DNA of 51,984 nucleotides from an uncultured Solirubrobacterales bacterium. Its GTDB lineage: Bacteria; Actinomycetota; Thermoleophilia; Solirubrobacterales; Solirubrobacteraceae. Of this stretch, positions 1-8,004 are shown in pieces. A model generated the notes under the pieces. It was not told the origin of the DNA. It did no database searches and saw only the letters and a list, made by a program, of their open reading frames with translations. The DNA is taken from positions 1 to 51,984 of the forward strand of contig CAIJLJ010000163.1 in NCBI GenBank assembly GCA_903821395.1, read 5' to 3'. Position 1 is the first letter of the stretch. Each line of letters starts with the position of its first letter. The translations under genes were made by a program, and so were the position numbers.

Positions 1-2
1 CC

Positions 3-329
3 GCTCCGTTCACGGTTCTCTCAACCTCGGTCAGCGGCTCCGCGATCCGCACGGTCGTGAAGGCTCCGGGCGCAGGAGTGCTTTCGCAAACCGGTACGCG
101 CGTATCGGGAGGAAGGCGAGTTACAGCGTGCCGCGCTGCGCGCAGGATCCTCACTGCTGCAGGTAAGCCGACGATCACTTGCAACACAACGGCTGCGACT
201 AAGGCTGCGCGGCGCTCTGGTTCGGTCAGGGTTCGGCTTCGTACGGTCTTCCTCCCCAGTGGTGGAATCCCTCGCGTTAGGTTCAGCACGATCATTCTGA
301 AGAAGACCGGCGGCGGCGTAACCGGCTGA
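3..329 (+). CDS. C-terminal end of a secreted surface protein (5' truncated)
   Basis: The frame is open from the left edge to TGA at 327-329, giving 108 residues with no convincing start, so this is the 3' end of a gene that begins outside the window. The peptide has a beta-rich, Thr/Ser/Gly-rich character with one Cys pair about 16 residues apart (TAC...ITC), a basic AATKAARRSGSV segment and a closing TIILKKT motif. I recognise this pattern from the C-terminal repeats of large extracellular proteins of Thermoleophilia. Function is unknown; a role at the cell surface is inference. Translation of the other two frames on this strand hits stops early, which supports this frame. Confidence 0.6.
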   Translation, partial: APFTVLSTSVSGSAIRTVVKAPGAGVLSQTGTRVSGGRRVTACRAARRILTAAGKPTITCNTTAATKAARRSGSVRVRLRTVFLPSGGIPRVRFSTIILKKTGGGVTG

Positions 330-345
330 TAACGGCGCCGCCGGT
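306..345 (+). terminator. GC-rich hairpin at the end of the truncated gene
   Basis: A perfect 10-base inverted repeat (ACCGGCGGCG at 306-315 and CGCCGCCGGT at 336-345) spans the stop codon at 327-329. No clear U-tract follows, so terminator function is uncertain. Confidence 0.35.
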
Positions 346-403
346 ATCGCTCTCTGCCGTTTCGGCCAATGTCACCCAGCGTCCCACGAGCCCAAGGCCT
401 GAC

Positions 404-1624
404 GTGACCTCCGATCCTCTTTCAGACGCTGTCTCCAGCCAGTACGAACGCTGGCGGTACCCCGAGCCGATCAGCGACCTGCCAGCGTGGCTGGAAAACA
501 ACTGGCAGTGGTTCGATCCGAGCCATTCGCATCGCATGTTCTGGCCCGAGCGCGATCAAGTGAACGGGCTGGACATCCTCGTCGCCGGCTGTGGCACCAA
601 TCAAGCTGCGGTGCTGGCCTACACGAACCCGGACGCGCGTATTCTGGCGATCGACGTCAGCGAACCGTCGCTCGATCATCACCGTGATCTGCAAGGCAAG
701 TACGGACTGGAGAACCTCGAACTTCGACTGCTGCCGATCGAGCAGGCTCAGTCGCTTGGCCGCGACTTCGACCTGATCATCTCCACCGGGGTGCTTCACC
801 ACATGGCAGATCCGGCCGCAGGGATGAGCGCGCTCGCCGGTTGCCTTCGAGTTGATGGAGTGGCGGCGATCATGCTCTACGCGCACTACGGGCGGATCGG
901 CGTTGAGATGCTCCAAGGGGTCTTCAAGGAGATGGGGTTAGGCCAGGACGAAGCGTCGGTAGCGGTTGTGCGGGAGGTTCTCGCGTCGCTGCCGCAGGAC
1001 CACCCGGTGCAGAGTTATCTCGCGATCGCTCCCGATCTGGGCTCCGACGCCGGTCTCGTTGACACCTTCCTTCACGGCCGCGAGCGCAGCTACACGGTGG
1101 ATCAGTGCCGTGAGCTCGTCGAATCGGCTGGGTTGGTCTTCAACGACTGGTTCCTGAAAGCGCCCTACTACCCGCCGGTATTCCCGTCGAATGCGTTTGA
1201 GGTCTCGCTGGCGGCGCTCCCCGCCGAGCAGCAGTGGTCTGTGATCGAGCGGATCAACGCGCGAAACGGCTGCCACTTCTTCACGGCCTGCCGCGCCGAT
1301 CGGCCAGAGCCGAGCTACAAGATTGACTTCGCGGCCGAGCGGTTCCTCGACTACGTGCCGTCACTGCGATACCGCTGCGAGCTCAGCGGCGATCAGATTT
1401 CACGGCAGGACTGGAGCGCCCCGCTAGACCAAACGCAGCTTGCGCTCGTGCGCCTAGTCGATGGTCGCCGTACGATTGGCGAGATTCTCGGCGAGCCCTC
1501 GTCACTCGAGGCGCTAGCGCAGCTCGATGCAGCAGCTCAAGAGACGTATGCGCGCGCTCTGTTCCAGTCGCTGTGGCAGCTTGACTTCCTTGCGGCCGGG
1601 TTACGCCCTCATCGCAGCGACTGA
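404..1624 (+). CDS. SAM-dependent methyltransferase with extra C-terminal domain
   Basis: A 406-residue class I methyltransferase. The SAM-binding motif ILVAGCGTN lies near residues 57-65, followed by the acidic strand end AIDVSEPSL and the motif IV-like region DLIISTGVLHHM typical of Methyltransf_11/25 proteins. The methyltransferase fold ends near residue 270. The remaining part contains LVRLVDGRRTIGEIL, which resembles PqqD/winged-helix-type domains seen at the ends of peptide- or natural-product-modifying enzymes. The GTG start at 404 lacks both a good Shine-Dalgarno and a nearby TANNNT, so the start is moderately sure. It stands alone, convergent with the next gene. The substrate is unknown. 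Confidence 0.8.
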   Translation: MTSDPLSDAVSSQYERWRYPEPISDLPAWLENNWQWFDPSHSHRMFWPERDQVNGLDILVAGCGTNQAAVLAYTNPDARILAIDVSEPSLDHHRDLQGKYGLENLELRLLPIEQAQSLGRDFDLIISTGVLHHMADPAAGMSALAGCLRVDGVAAIMLYAHYGRIGVEMLQGVFKEMGLGQDEASVAVVREVLASLPQDHPVQSYLAIAPDLGSDAGLVDTFLHGRERSYTVDQCRELVESAGLVFNDWFLKAPYYPPVFPSNAFEVSLAALPAEQQWSVIERINARNGCHFFTACRADRPEPSYKIDFAAERFLDYVPSLRYRCELSGDQISRQDWSAPLDQTQLALVRLVDGRRTIGEILGEPSSLEALAQLDAAAQETYARALFQSLWQLDFLAAGLRPHRSD

Positions 1625-1659
1625 CCGAGCGGCGCGAAGCGAAAACCTCGCTGCGGTTG

Positions 1660-2289
1660 TCAGCCGTTGCCGCCGTTGCCGCCGTTGCCGCCGTTGCCGC
1701 CGTTCGCGCAGACGCTGCTGACGCCAGTGCCGCCTGCGCCGCCATTGCCGCCTGCGCCGCCATTGCCGCCACTACCGCCTACGCCGCCATTGCCACCTGC
1801 GCCTTCTAAGCCTCCCGTCAGACGCGTCGCGCCGATGGCGCCTGTGAAGATCGCGCCCGCGGTGGAGAGCGGAGCTCCGACCGAAGCTGTGAAGTCCGCA
1901 TGGGCAAAGTTTGCGCCCGCCGCTGACAAGTGCTCGATGTGCGCGTGCCTCAAGTTTGCATGGGTCAGGTCCGCACAGCCAATGTTGGCTTGGCTCAGCT
2001 TTGCGCCGGTCAGGCGCGCACCTTTGAGGTTCGCGCCCCAAAGATCGGCTTTGCTGAGGTCGGAGTAGCTGAGATTCGCTCCCTGTAGGTTCGCGCGACG
2101 AAGGTTGATGTGATCGAGAACGCTGTAGCGGAGGTCGACTCCGTGCAGGTTTTGGCCGTGTAAGTCCTTGTGAGAGCAGCTTGCGTGGGCCCCCGTCTCA
2201 CAACCTTTGACCGTGCGGGCCTGAGCTGCGCTGGAGAACAGCGAGAGCGCTAGCACCGAGAGGACTGCTTGCTTAACGAATGAACGCAT
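1660..2289 (-). CDS. Secreted pentapeptide-repeat protein with Gly/Asn-rich tail
   Basis: 209 residues. Residues 1-24 are a signal peptide ending in AQA. Residues 29-50 hold a Cys pair and the start of the repeats. Residues about 40-125 are pentapeptide repeats of the A(N/D)Lxx type (RANLQGANLSYSDLSKADL and so on), which fold as a right-handed quadrilateral beta-helix. From about residue 155 the chain becomes GGNGG/GGAGG repeats, like mycobacterial PGRS tails, and runs to the stop. Pentapeptide proteins are structural or protein-binding; no enzymatic role is indicated. The gene has no Shine-Dalgarno but has TATTTT six bases before ATG. The tail is encoded by tandem 9-base repeats, so its length may vary. 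Confidence 0.75.
   Translation of the reverse strand: MRSFVKQAVLSVLALSLFSSAAQARTVKGCETGAHASCSHKDLHGQNLHGVDLRYSVLDHINLRRANLQGANLSYSDLSKADLWGANLKGARLTGAKLSQANIGCADLTHANLRHAHIEHLSAAGANFAHADFTASVGAPLSTAGAIFTGAIGATRLTGGLEGAGGNGGVGGSGGNGGAGGNGGAGGTGVSSVCANGGNGGNGGNGGNG
1666..1803. repeat. Tandem 9-base repeats encoding the GGN/GGA tail
   Basis: Four perfect head-to-tail copies of gttgccgcc lie at 1666-1701. A second, degenerate block of gccgcc(t/a)(g/t)(c/t) units lies at about 1734-1803. On the minus strand they encode NGG and AGG triplets at the C terminus of the pentapeptide protein. Unit length is a multiple of three, so copy-number change keeps the frame. Confidence 0.8.
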
Positions 2290-2295
2290 TGGGTG

Positions 2296-2301
2296 AAAAT
2301 A
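2296..2301 (-). promoter_or_regulatory. Candidate -10 of leaderless pentapeptide gene
   Basis: TATTTT read on the minus strand ends six bases before the ATG at 2289, and no Shine-Dalgarno is present. Confidence 0.45.
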
Positions 2302-2352
2302 CTATTTCCGCCTGGCGCGTGCGCCGGCAAACACACCGTCCGCAACGCTACC

Positions 2353-2358
2353 TACCGT
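2353..2358 (+). promoter_or_regulatory. Candidate -10 for leaderless start at 2366
   Basis: TACCGT lies seven bases before the ATG at 2366, with no Shine-Dalgarno in between. Confidence 0.4.
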
Positions 2359-2365
2359 TTCAGCC

Positions 2366-2956
2366 ATGTCTGCTCAGCCTCCTTCAGAAGATCCAACTCA
2401 GCAATACAACCCTCAGTCGGGTGGACAGCCGCCGCAAGGTGGAGGCCGCAACCCGTGGCCATGGATTCTCGGCGCGGTCGCGATCATCGTCGCTGGCGGC
2501 ATCGCAGCGATCCTGATCACCAGCGGTAACGACTCCTCAAGCTCGACTGACGCTTCGACAATCAAGCCGGTAACGACCGTCACTACAAAGACCGCCACGT
2601 CCACGCCGACAACAACTGCCACGCCAACGACAACGACGACAACGACGACAGCCCCGATCAACATCACACGGAGCTGCAACGTCACCAATATTCCTAACGT
2701 GGTCGGCAACAGCACGGTCGCAAAGGTCAACGCCACCAACGTGCCCGCGTCGCAGACTGCGCTGGCAAGTTGCACCGCGGCCAGCGCACTGGTGAAGGGC
2801 GTTGCGCGCACCGGCTCTCAGATGCCTATAAACGTTCAAGGCTCCGCTTGCACTCCATCGGTTAGCGGTGCTACGACAAATTGGAGCTGCGTCGAACACG
2901 GCGCCGATTCAGCGCTTACGATTACCACCAAGTTCCCGCTCACCTACACCAACTAA
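2366..2956 (+). CDS. Membrane-anchored protein with Thr-rich stalk and exported domain
   Basis: 196 residues. A Gln/Pro/Gly-rich cytoplasmic head (residues 1-30) precedes NPWPW and one transmembrane helix (about 33-53). A Ser/Thr-rich stalk with a run of threonines (about 55-95) leads to a C-terminal domain with four cysteines (SCN, SCT, SACT, SCVE), suggesting two disulfides outside the cell. I do not recognise the domain. The architecture resembles DUF4333-type or serine/threonine-kinase-associated extracellular sensors, but the match is not firm. The neighbouring gene is a partial paralogue starting 12 bases after the stop. Confidence 0.75.
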   Translation: MSAQPPSEDPTQQYNPQSGGQPPQGGGRNPWPWILGAVAIIVAGGIAAILITSGNDSSSSTDASTIKPVTTVTTKTATSTPTTTATPTTTTTTTTAPINITRSCNVTNIPNVVGNSTVAKVNATNVPASQTALASCTAASALVKGVARTGSQMPINVQGSACTPSVSGATTNWSCVEHGADSALTITTKFPLTYTN

Positions 2957-2968
2957 AGGAACCACCTA

Positions 2969-3283
2969 ATGGCCACGCAGCCCCCGCAGGACCCGAACCA
3001 GCCCGGATACACGCCCCAGCAGCAGGGTTACCAACAGGGTCCTGGTGGCCAGCCGCCGCAAGGTAATAACCCGTGGCCATGGGTGATGGGCGCAGTGGCG
3101 ATTATCGTCGCGGGCGTGATCGCCGCGCTCGTACTGACCGGCGGCAACGACAAGAACACAACAACCTCGACGACGCGCTCAATCCCCACGATCACGAATA
3201 CGACGATCACTACAACCACAGCGCCGCCGACGACGATTACCACGACGACAACGACGCCGACGGTAACTACTCCTGCTGGCTAG
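2969..3283 (+). CDS. Short membrane-anchored Thr-rich paralogue of the preceding gene
   Basis: 104 residues. The N-terminal half nearly copies the upstream protein: a Gln/Pro/Gly-rich head, NPWPW, a GAVAIIVAGVIAAL-type transmembrane helix and GGND. It then ends in a Thr-rich stalk with no folded C-terminal domain. An AAAGGA Shine-Dalgarno at 2955-2960 precedes the ATG, and the 12-base gap implies co-transcription. It looks like a duplication that kept only the anchor and stalk. Its stop codon shares the palindrome CTAG (3280-3283) with the stop of the convergent gene. Function is unknown. Confidence 0.7.
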   Translation: MATQPPQDPNQPGYTPQQQGYQQGPGGQPPQGNNPWPWVMGAVAIIVAGVIAALVLTGGNDKNTTTSTTRSIPTITNTTITTTTAPPTTITTTTTTPTVTTPAG

Positions 3284-4743
3284 CCGGCAGCGTTAGCGCA
3301 GCGCTTGTAGACAAGCCAGGAGCGGTTGCCGCCAGCGAGCTTGAGCGCCGGTGGTGGTCCAATAACGCGGCGGTTCAGGTCGCGCGGATCGAGGATGTAG
3401 TCGCTGGCAACCTTCGGGGTCGCAGCGGCGATGAACTGACCGAACGGCACAAGCTGCTCGTCGGCGCTGACGATCGCCTTCGGTGACAGATCGAGCCAGA
3501 GCGCCAGCACCGGTACTGGCCTGTGGTTAGGCACGGTGATCGGCCTGCAGCTGGGGGTGATTAGGCCCGGCGGCTGGCGGATCAAAGCCTGCAGATCGTT
3601 CTGAATCTGCTCTTGGCGGCTGAGTGCATAGCGGAGGTTGGAGATTCGACCGATCTGTGCCGGCGTGAAGACCAGCAGCAGCACGATCGTCAGCAGGCCG
3701 AAGATCGCCCATGGCCTGCGGTGCTTATCGGCGCTGCCGAGCTCGCGCCAGCCAAATACGCCGGCGCCGCAGAAGATCGCTCCAATTACTGCCGGTAGCA
3801 GCAGGTAGCGCCCGTTAATCGGAAGGCCCGCGATCGCAAGCACGCTGAAGGCGCCAAGCGCTACGAGCCCAATCACGATTGGCGCCCGAACGCGCTCACG
3901 AAGCAGCCAGATCGTAAATCCAAGGCCGCCGACGGCGCCGAACAGAACCGGCTCGCGGAGAATCTCACCGAGCCGCCGCGGGGCCGTCGTGAAGAGCCCG
4001 CCGATGCCGGTCACGCGGCCCAGCGCGCGCGTGTTCTGTTGCGTTCCCGAAATTGAATGGAGCGCGTCACCTGCCAGCAGCAGGTCACCAAGCAGCCAGA
4101 TCAGCGGCCCGATCGCAGCGAGCGCGAGCCAGCCAGCGACCTGTTTTGGTTTGTGTTCCCCGCTAAACCACAGATAGATGATGTAAGCGGCCGAGAACGC
4201 CCAGGCTTCAGGGCGAATCAACCCAGCAACGGCCAGCAGCGCGAGTACCGGCGCAGCGGCTCGGCGGCGACGGCTTTCGATCAGCACCGCGGCCAGAACC
4301 AAGGCAACGTAAGGAATGTCAACGTAAGCGCGGGCGCCGAAGTCCAGCAGCGGCCGGCGCGTAATCATGATCAGCGTTGCCAGCGCGCCTGCCCACGGAC
4401 CAAACCAGAGTGAGCCGAGCGCATAGGTGAGCCAGAGCATTACGCCGAGCGCGAGAAAGGCGAGCACGGCGACGATGTCGGTAGCCGCTACGCCGTGCAC
4501 TCCGGCGACGACTGTCTTGCTGAACGGACTAAGCAGGATGCCGAGCAGCGTCCCGAACGGATGCAACGTCGGCGTGAATGGCGCGCCGAGGTAGAGCGAA
4601 TGGCCTTCGCTGAGCTCGCGGCCCCAGACGAGCGAATAGAGCGTGTCGTAATTGATCAGTCCGCGCCCGGCGATCAGCCAAGCGACGGCGGCGAGCGCGA
4701 CGATCGCTGCTGCTGCCTGAACTTTCCGGCGGGCGCTACTCAT
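3280..4743 (-). CDS. Polytopic membrane protein, GT-C glycosyltransferase-like
   Basis: The 487-residue protein begins MSSARRKVQ at 4743. A longer frame exists but would run into the upstream peptidase gene, whose stop lies four bases before this start. About 9-11 hydrophobic helices follow one another. The first external loop carries the acidic NYDTLYSLVWGRELSEG stretch, where GT-C enzymes (PMT/ArnT-like) have a catalytic Asp or Glu. RRPLLDFGARAYVDIP and GLPINGRYLLLP are further loop motifs of this superfamily. A hydrophilic C-terminal domain (about 390-487) is probably extracytoplasmic. Transfer of a sugar from a polyprenyl-phosphate donor is inferred from fold type only. Coupling to the M20 peptidase gene is by position. 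Confidence 0.6.
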   Translation of the reverse strand: MSSARRKVQAAAAIVALAAVAWLIAGRGLINYDTLYSLVWGRELSEGHSLYLGAPFTPTLHPFGTLLGILLSPFSKTVVAGVHGVAATDIVAVLAFLALGVMLWLTYALGSLWFGPWAGALATLIMITRRPLLDFGARAYVDIPYVALVLAAVLIESRRRRAAAPVLALLAVAGLIRPEAWAFSAAYIIYLWFSGEHKPKQVAGWLALAAIGPLIWLLGDLLLAGDALHSISGTQQNTRALGRVTGIGGLFTTAPRRLGEILREPVLFGAVGGLGFTIWLLRERVRAPIVIGLVALGAFSVLAIAGLPINGRYLLLPAVIGAIFCGAGVFGWRELGSADKHRRPWAIFGLLTIVLLLVFTPAQIGRISNLRYALSRQEQIQNDLQALIRQPPGLITPSCRPITVPNHRPVPVLALWLDLSPKAIVSADEQLVPFGQFIAAATPKVASDYILDPRDLNRRVIGPPPALKLAGGNRSWLVYKRCANAAG

Positions 4744-4747
4744 CGCG

Positions 4748-6067
4748 CTAATCGGTTGGCAGCGCAGCGAGCGCCAGCAGTAGCTCGCGCGCGCAGCGCT
4801 CGCCGAGGTCGAGGTTGGTAACCGTGAATGACTCGTTTGGCGCGTGAATCTCATCGTCGGCGAGGCCAAAACCGCTCACGATCACCGGGATTCCGGCGGC
4901 GGCAAAGTCTGCGACGACTGGGATCGATCCGCCGCTGCGAATCAGTGCGGTGTTCATCCCGCTGGCGTGATCGATCGCTTTGCGGGCGATCTCAATTGCC
5001 GGAAGGTCGGCAGCGAAGAGCGAAGGTGTTGCGGTATGCGATTCGATCTCAATCGAGACGCCGGCGGGAACCTCGCTCCGCAGAAGGCGTTCGAGCTCGG
5101 CTTCGATCGCGCCAGGGTCCTGCCCCGGTGCGAGCCGCAAGGTTACAAAGGCTCGAGCCTCGGCCGGCACCACCGTCCGCGCCGCTCCGCCTTCGATCCA
5201 GTTGACTTCGAACGATGGCTCGGCGCCGTTGCGGCGGCGGAAGTCAGGCCCCGAGTTTTCGCTCAATGGCGTCGCGCCGACCTCATCGAGCATCTCTTGC
5301 CCGGGGCGTAGCTGCTGCCAGGATTCAAGCTCGGCGGCTGAAGGTGGCTCGACCCCTGCGCGCAGCTCCTCGCGCAGGTTGCCCTCGCCGTCGGGGAGTA
5401 ACGGCGCGAGCACTCGCTGGAGTACGTGAAGCGCGTTCTGCACGCTGCCGCCATAAAGGCCTGAGTGAAGATCGCGCGGCTGGGCGGTCACAGTGATCAT
5501 CGTGCTGACGCAGCCGCGCAGCCCGATTGTGATGGCGGGAGTCTCAGCGTCCTCCATGGCGCTGTCGAAGACGATTGCGCAGTCGGCGCCGCGCTGATCC
5601 GCCTTGACCCATGCGGCGACCGATTCGCCACCCGCCTCTTCTTCACCTTCGATTACAACGCGCACGTTGACGGCAAGCTCGCCACTTTGAAATAGGTCAC
5701 AGGCTGCGGCCAACAGTGGGAAGAAGTTGCCTTTGTCGTCGGCAGCGCCGCGCGCGTAGAGCCGTTCGCCGCGAACTTCAGGTTCGAACGGCGCGCTCTG
5801 CCAAGCATCGAGCGGGCCGGGGCCTTGAACGTCGTAGTGGCCGTAGATGATCACCGTTGGCGCGTTCTCGCTGTTGGCGCGTAGCTCGCCGATCACCAGC
5901 GGGTTACCGCCATCGATCGTGACGAGCTCCGCCTCGCCTCCGGCGCGACGGACGATCTCAGCAGCAAACTCTGCGGCGTCCTGAAGATCCTTGGCCTCGC
6001 CACCGCCGGTTGAGATCGACGGAATGCGCAGCCAGTCGTAGAGCTCTTCGAGCCGACCCGGTTCCAT
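4748..6067 (-). CDS. M20 family metallopeptidase (dipeptidase-like)
   Basis: 439 residues, full length for M20A/M20F dipeptidases of the ArgE/DapE/carboxypeptidase G2 group. The metal-binding signature is complete: YGHYDVQ (His ligand), GAADDKGNF (bridging Asp), EGEEEAGG (general base Glu and ligand), FDSAM (Asp ligand) and a C-terminal HAPNE (His ligand). The dimerisation or lid domain carries DLHSGLYGG. It probably hydrolyses small peptides or N-acyl amino acids in the cytoplasm, since no signal peptide is present. The ATG at 6067 is preceded by TAGGCT rather than a Shine-Dalgarno. Confidence 0.9.
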   Translation of the reverse strand: MEPGRLEELYDWLRIPSISTGGGEAKDLQDAAEFAAEIVRRAGGEAELVTIDGGNPLVIGELRANSENAPTVIIYGHYDVQGPGPLDAWQSAPFEPEVRGERLYARGAADDKGNFFPLLAAACDLFQSGELAVNVRVVIEGEEEAGGESVAAWVKADQRGADCAIVFDSAMEDAETPAITIGLRGCVSTMITVTAQPRDLHSGLYGGSVQNALHVLQRVLAPLLPDGEGNLREELRAGVEPPSAAELESWQQLRPGQEMLDEVGATPLSENSGPDFRRRNGAEPSFEVNWIEGGAARTVVPAEARAFVTLRLAPGQDPGAIEAELERLLRSEVPAGVSIEIESHTATPSLFAADLPAIEIARKAIDHASGMNTALIRSGGSIPVVADFAAAGIPVIVSGFGLADDEIHAPNESFTVTNLDLGERCARELLLALAALPTD

Positions 6068-6073
6068 CGCCTC

Positions 6074-6079
6074 AGCCTA
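6074..6079 (-). promoter_or_regulatory. Candidate -10 of leaderless M20 peptidase gene
   Basis: TAGGCT on the minus strand ends six bases before the ATG at 6067. The 95-base gap to dnaX carries both divergent promoters. Confidence 0.4.
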
Positions 6080-6147
6080 CTTGGGAGACGGGCGCAAACT
6101 GGGCTGATCGCGTGCGTCAGTGGCTCCAGAACGGCCGCTGCTCCCTC

Positions 6148-6153
6148 TAGACT
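6148..6153 (+). promoter_or_regulatory. Candidate -10 of leaderless dnaX
   Basis: TAGACT lies nine bases before the GTG at 6163, without a Shine-Dalgarno. Confidence 0.4.
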
Positions 6154-6162
6154 TGCGGCTCC

Positions 6163-8001
6163 GTGTCCGCCGCTCCTTCGCTCTATCGCCGCCACCGCCC
6201 ACGCAACTTCTCTGACGTCGTTGGCCAAGAGCACGTCGTGCGCACACTGACTAACGCAGTCACGCAGGGGAACGTCCATCACGCCTACCTTTTCGTCGGA
6301 TCGCGCGGAACAGGCAAGACTTCGATGGCGAAGATTCTTGCCGCCTGTCTCAACTGCGAGCAAGGTCCTACTGCGGCGCCGTGCGGCGTTTGCGAGTCGT
6401 GCCTGGCGATCCAGCAGGCCGGTTCGATGGACGTAATCGAGATGGACGGAGCCTCACACAACTCGGTTGACGACATTCGCGAGCTGCGCGAAAGCGTCGC
6501 CTACGCGCCGGTAAGCGGCCGCTCCAAGGTTTACATCATCGACGAGGCGCAGATGCTGACGCCGCAGGCGTGGAACGCGTTCCTCAAAACGCTTGAGGAG
6601 CCGCCGCCGAACACGATTTTCGTGCTCGCAACAACCGAGCCGCAGAAGATCCTCGACACCGTTGTTGATCGCTGCCATCGCTTCGACTTCGGACGACCGA
6701 CCGTTGAGCAGCTAACTGTCGTGCTGCAGCGGGTGGCACAGAGCGAATCGATTGAGATCAGCCCTGACGCACTGGCCTTGATTGCGCGCCACGCCACCGG
6801 CTCGTTCCGCGATGCGCTCGGCACGCTTGAGCAGCTCGTGACCTACACCGGCAGCTCGATTTCGGTTGAGGATGTTTTGGCGGTGCTCGGTGTTGCTGAT
6901 GATGACCTGCTTTTCGGCGCTCTCGATGCGATTGCCGCCCACGACGCCCGCGCTGCGCTCGAGATCGCTGCGCGCCTTGCGCAGACTGGGCGCGACCTGC
7001 AGATTGCCGCGCGCGACCTTGAGGTCCACGCCCGCGAGTTGCTCGTCGTTGGAACGCTCGGCGCCGTTCCCGGCGAGCTGCGCGTCACGCCGGACCGCGA
7101 CGCCCGCTTGGCCGAGCAGGCCGATCGTGTTGACGCCGCAGACGCGGTGCGGCTGCTCGACCTGCTTGGCACGGCGATGGGCGCAATTAGTGAAGGCGCA
7201 GATCCACGCACACAGTTGGAGCTTTCGCTGGTGAAGGCCGCGACGCCAGAGGTTGACGCTTCGAGCAAGGCTCTGCTGGCGCGGATCGGACGCTTGGAGG
7301 CGGCTCTTGGTGGAGCGCCTGCGCCGCCGGTTGCTGCGCCGCCGGTTGCTGCCGCTCCAGTGGCCGAGCCTGAGCCGCCGGCCCCCGAGGCTGCCGCGCC
7401 AGAAGCGTCCGAGCCGCCCCCGCTGCCGCCCGATCCGCCTGCCCCAGCAACACCGGCCGGTAGTGCTGCAGCTGCCGCAGCTGCGGCGCCCGCGCCGGAG
7501 TCCGAGCCCGCCGAGCAGCCCAGCCCGCAGCCGTCGGCGGCAGCCGCCCAGCTGCCGATCGAGCAGGTCGCTGAGGTCTGGCCCGCGGTGCTGGAGACGA
7601 TCAACCCCGATCAGCCGATGATCTGCGCAGCGCTCGCGCGTGCTCGCCCGGTCGAGATGCGGGCAGGGATTCTCGTCGTCGCCTTCCCCGAGGACGATTC
7701 GTTCAACCGCCGCATGGTTGCCGACAACGCCGACGCGCGCACCGTCGTCGGCCTGGCGCTGGAGTCGCTGCTCGGGGTGCGAGTTCGGATCGAATACGAG
7801 CTGCGCGATCTCGGGACGAGCCCCGACGCCCAGGAACTGGAAGGCGACGAGCTCGTTGACCGGCTGCTTGAAACCTTTGACGCCGAGGAGATCGTCAGCA
7901 CGCCGGAGACAGCTAACGACCAGGGTGCTGGTGAGCCGCCCAGCGACGAGCACGGTGATTTCACCGATGATGACGGTGACCCTGGCCCAGAGGGGCCGTA
8001 A
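6163..8001 (+). CDS. dnaX: DNA polymerase III subunits gamma/tau
   Basis: 612-residue clamp-loader ATPase. It opens with the family signature YRRHRPRNFSDVVGQEHV. The Walker A GSRGTGKTS is at 46-54, the four-Cys zinc module at C65, C74, C77 and C80, and the Walker B YIIDEAQML at about 124-132. The FLKTLEEPP stretch and the sensor 1 region ATTEPQKI follow. An unusually long Pro/Ala-rich linker runs from about 385 to 465, then a C-terminal tau-type domain and an acidic tail. It loads the sliding clamp and links polymerases at the replication fork. recR follows three bases after the stop; a ybaB gene, which commonly lies between dnaX and recR, is absent here. Confidence 0.95.
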   Translation: MSAAPSLYRRHRPRNFSDVVGQEHVVRTLTNAVTQGNVHHAYLFVGSRGTGKTSMAKILAACLNCEQGPTAAPCGVCESCLAIQQAGSMDVIEMDGASHNSVDDIRELRESVAYAPVSGRSKVYIIDEAQMLTPQAWNAFLKTLEEPPPNTIFVLATTEPQKILDTVVDRCHRFDFGRPTVEQLTVVLQRVAQSESIEISPDALALIARHATGSFRDALGTLEQLVTYTGSSISVEDVLAVLGVADDDLLFGALDAIAAHDARAALEIAARLAQTGRDLQIAARDLEVHARELLVVGTLGAVPGELRVTPDRDARLAEQADRVDAADAVRLLDLLGTAMGAISEGADPRTQLELSLVKAATPEVDASSKALLARIGRLEAALGGAPAPPVAAPPVAAAPVAEPEPPAPEAAAPEASEPPPLPPDPPAPATPAGSAAAAAAAAPAPESEPAEQPSPQPSAAAAQLPIEQVAEVWPAVLETINPDQPMICAALARARPVEMRAGILVVAFPEDDSFNRRMVADNADARTVVGLALESLLGVRVRIEYELRDLGTSPDAQELEGDELVDRLLETFDAEEIVSTPETANDQGAGEPPSDEHGDFTDDDGDPGPEGP

Positions 8002-8004
8002 AGC

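Noticed and set aside
1666-1701. Possible CRISPR or VNTR array
   Set aside because: The units are 9 bases, head to tail without spacers, and lie in a coding region; kept only as a coding tandem repeat.
1667-2068. Proline-rich plus-strand frame opposite the pentapeptide gene
   Set aside because: It is the reverse reading of the GGN/GGA repeats and pentapeptides; the minus strand has the signal peptide and recognisable repeats.
6900-7500. Programmed frameshift in dnaX giving a short gamma form
   Set aside because: No A-rich slippery heptamer was found in the linker region, so only the full-length product is supported.
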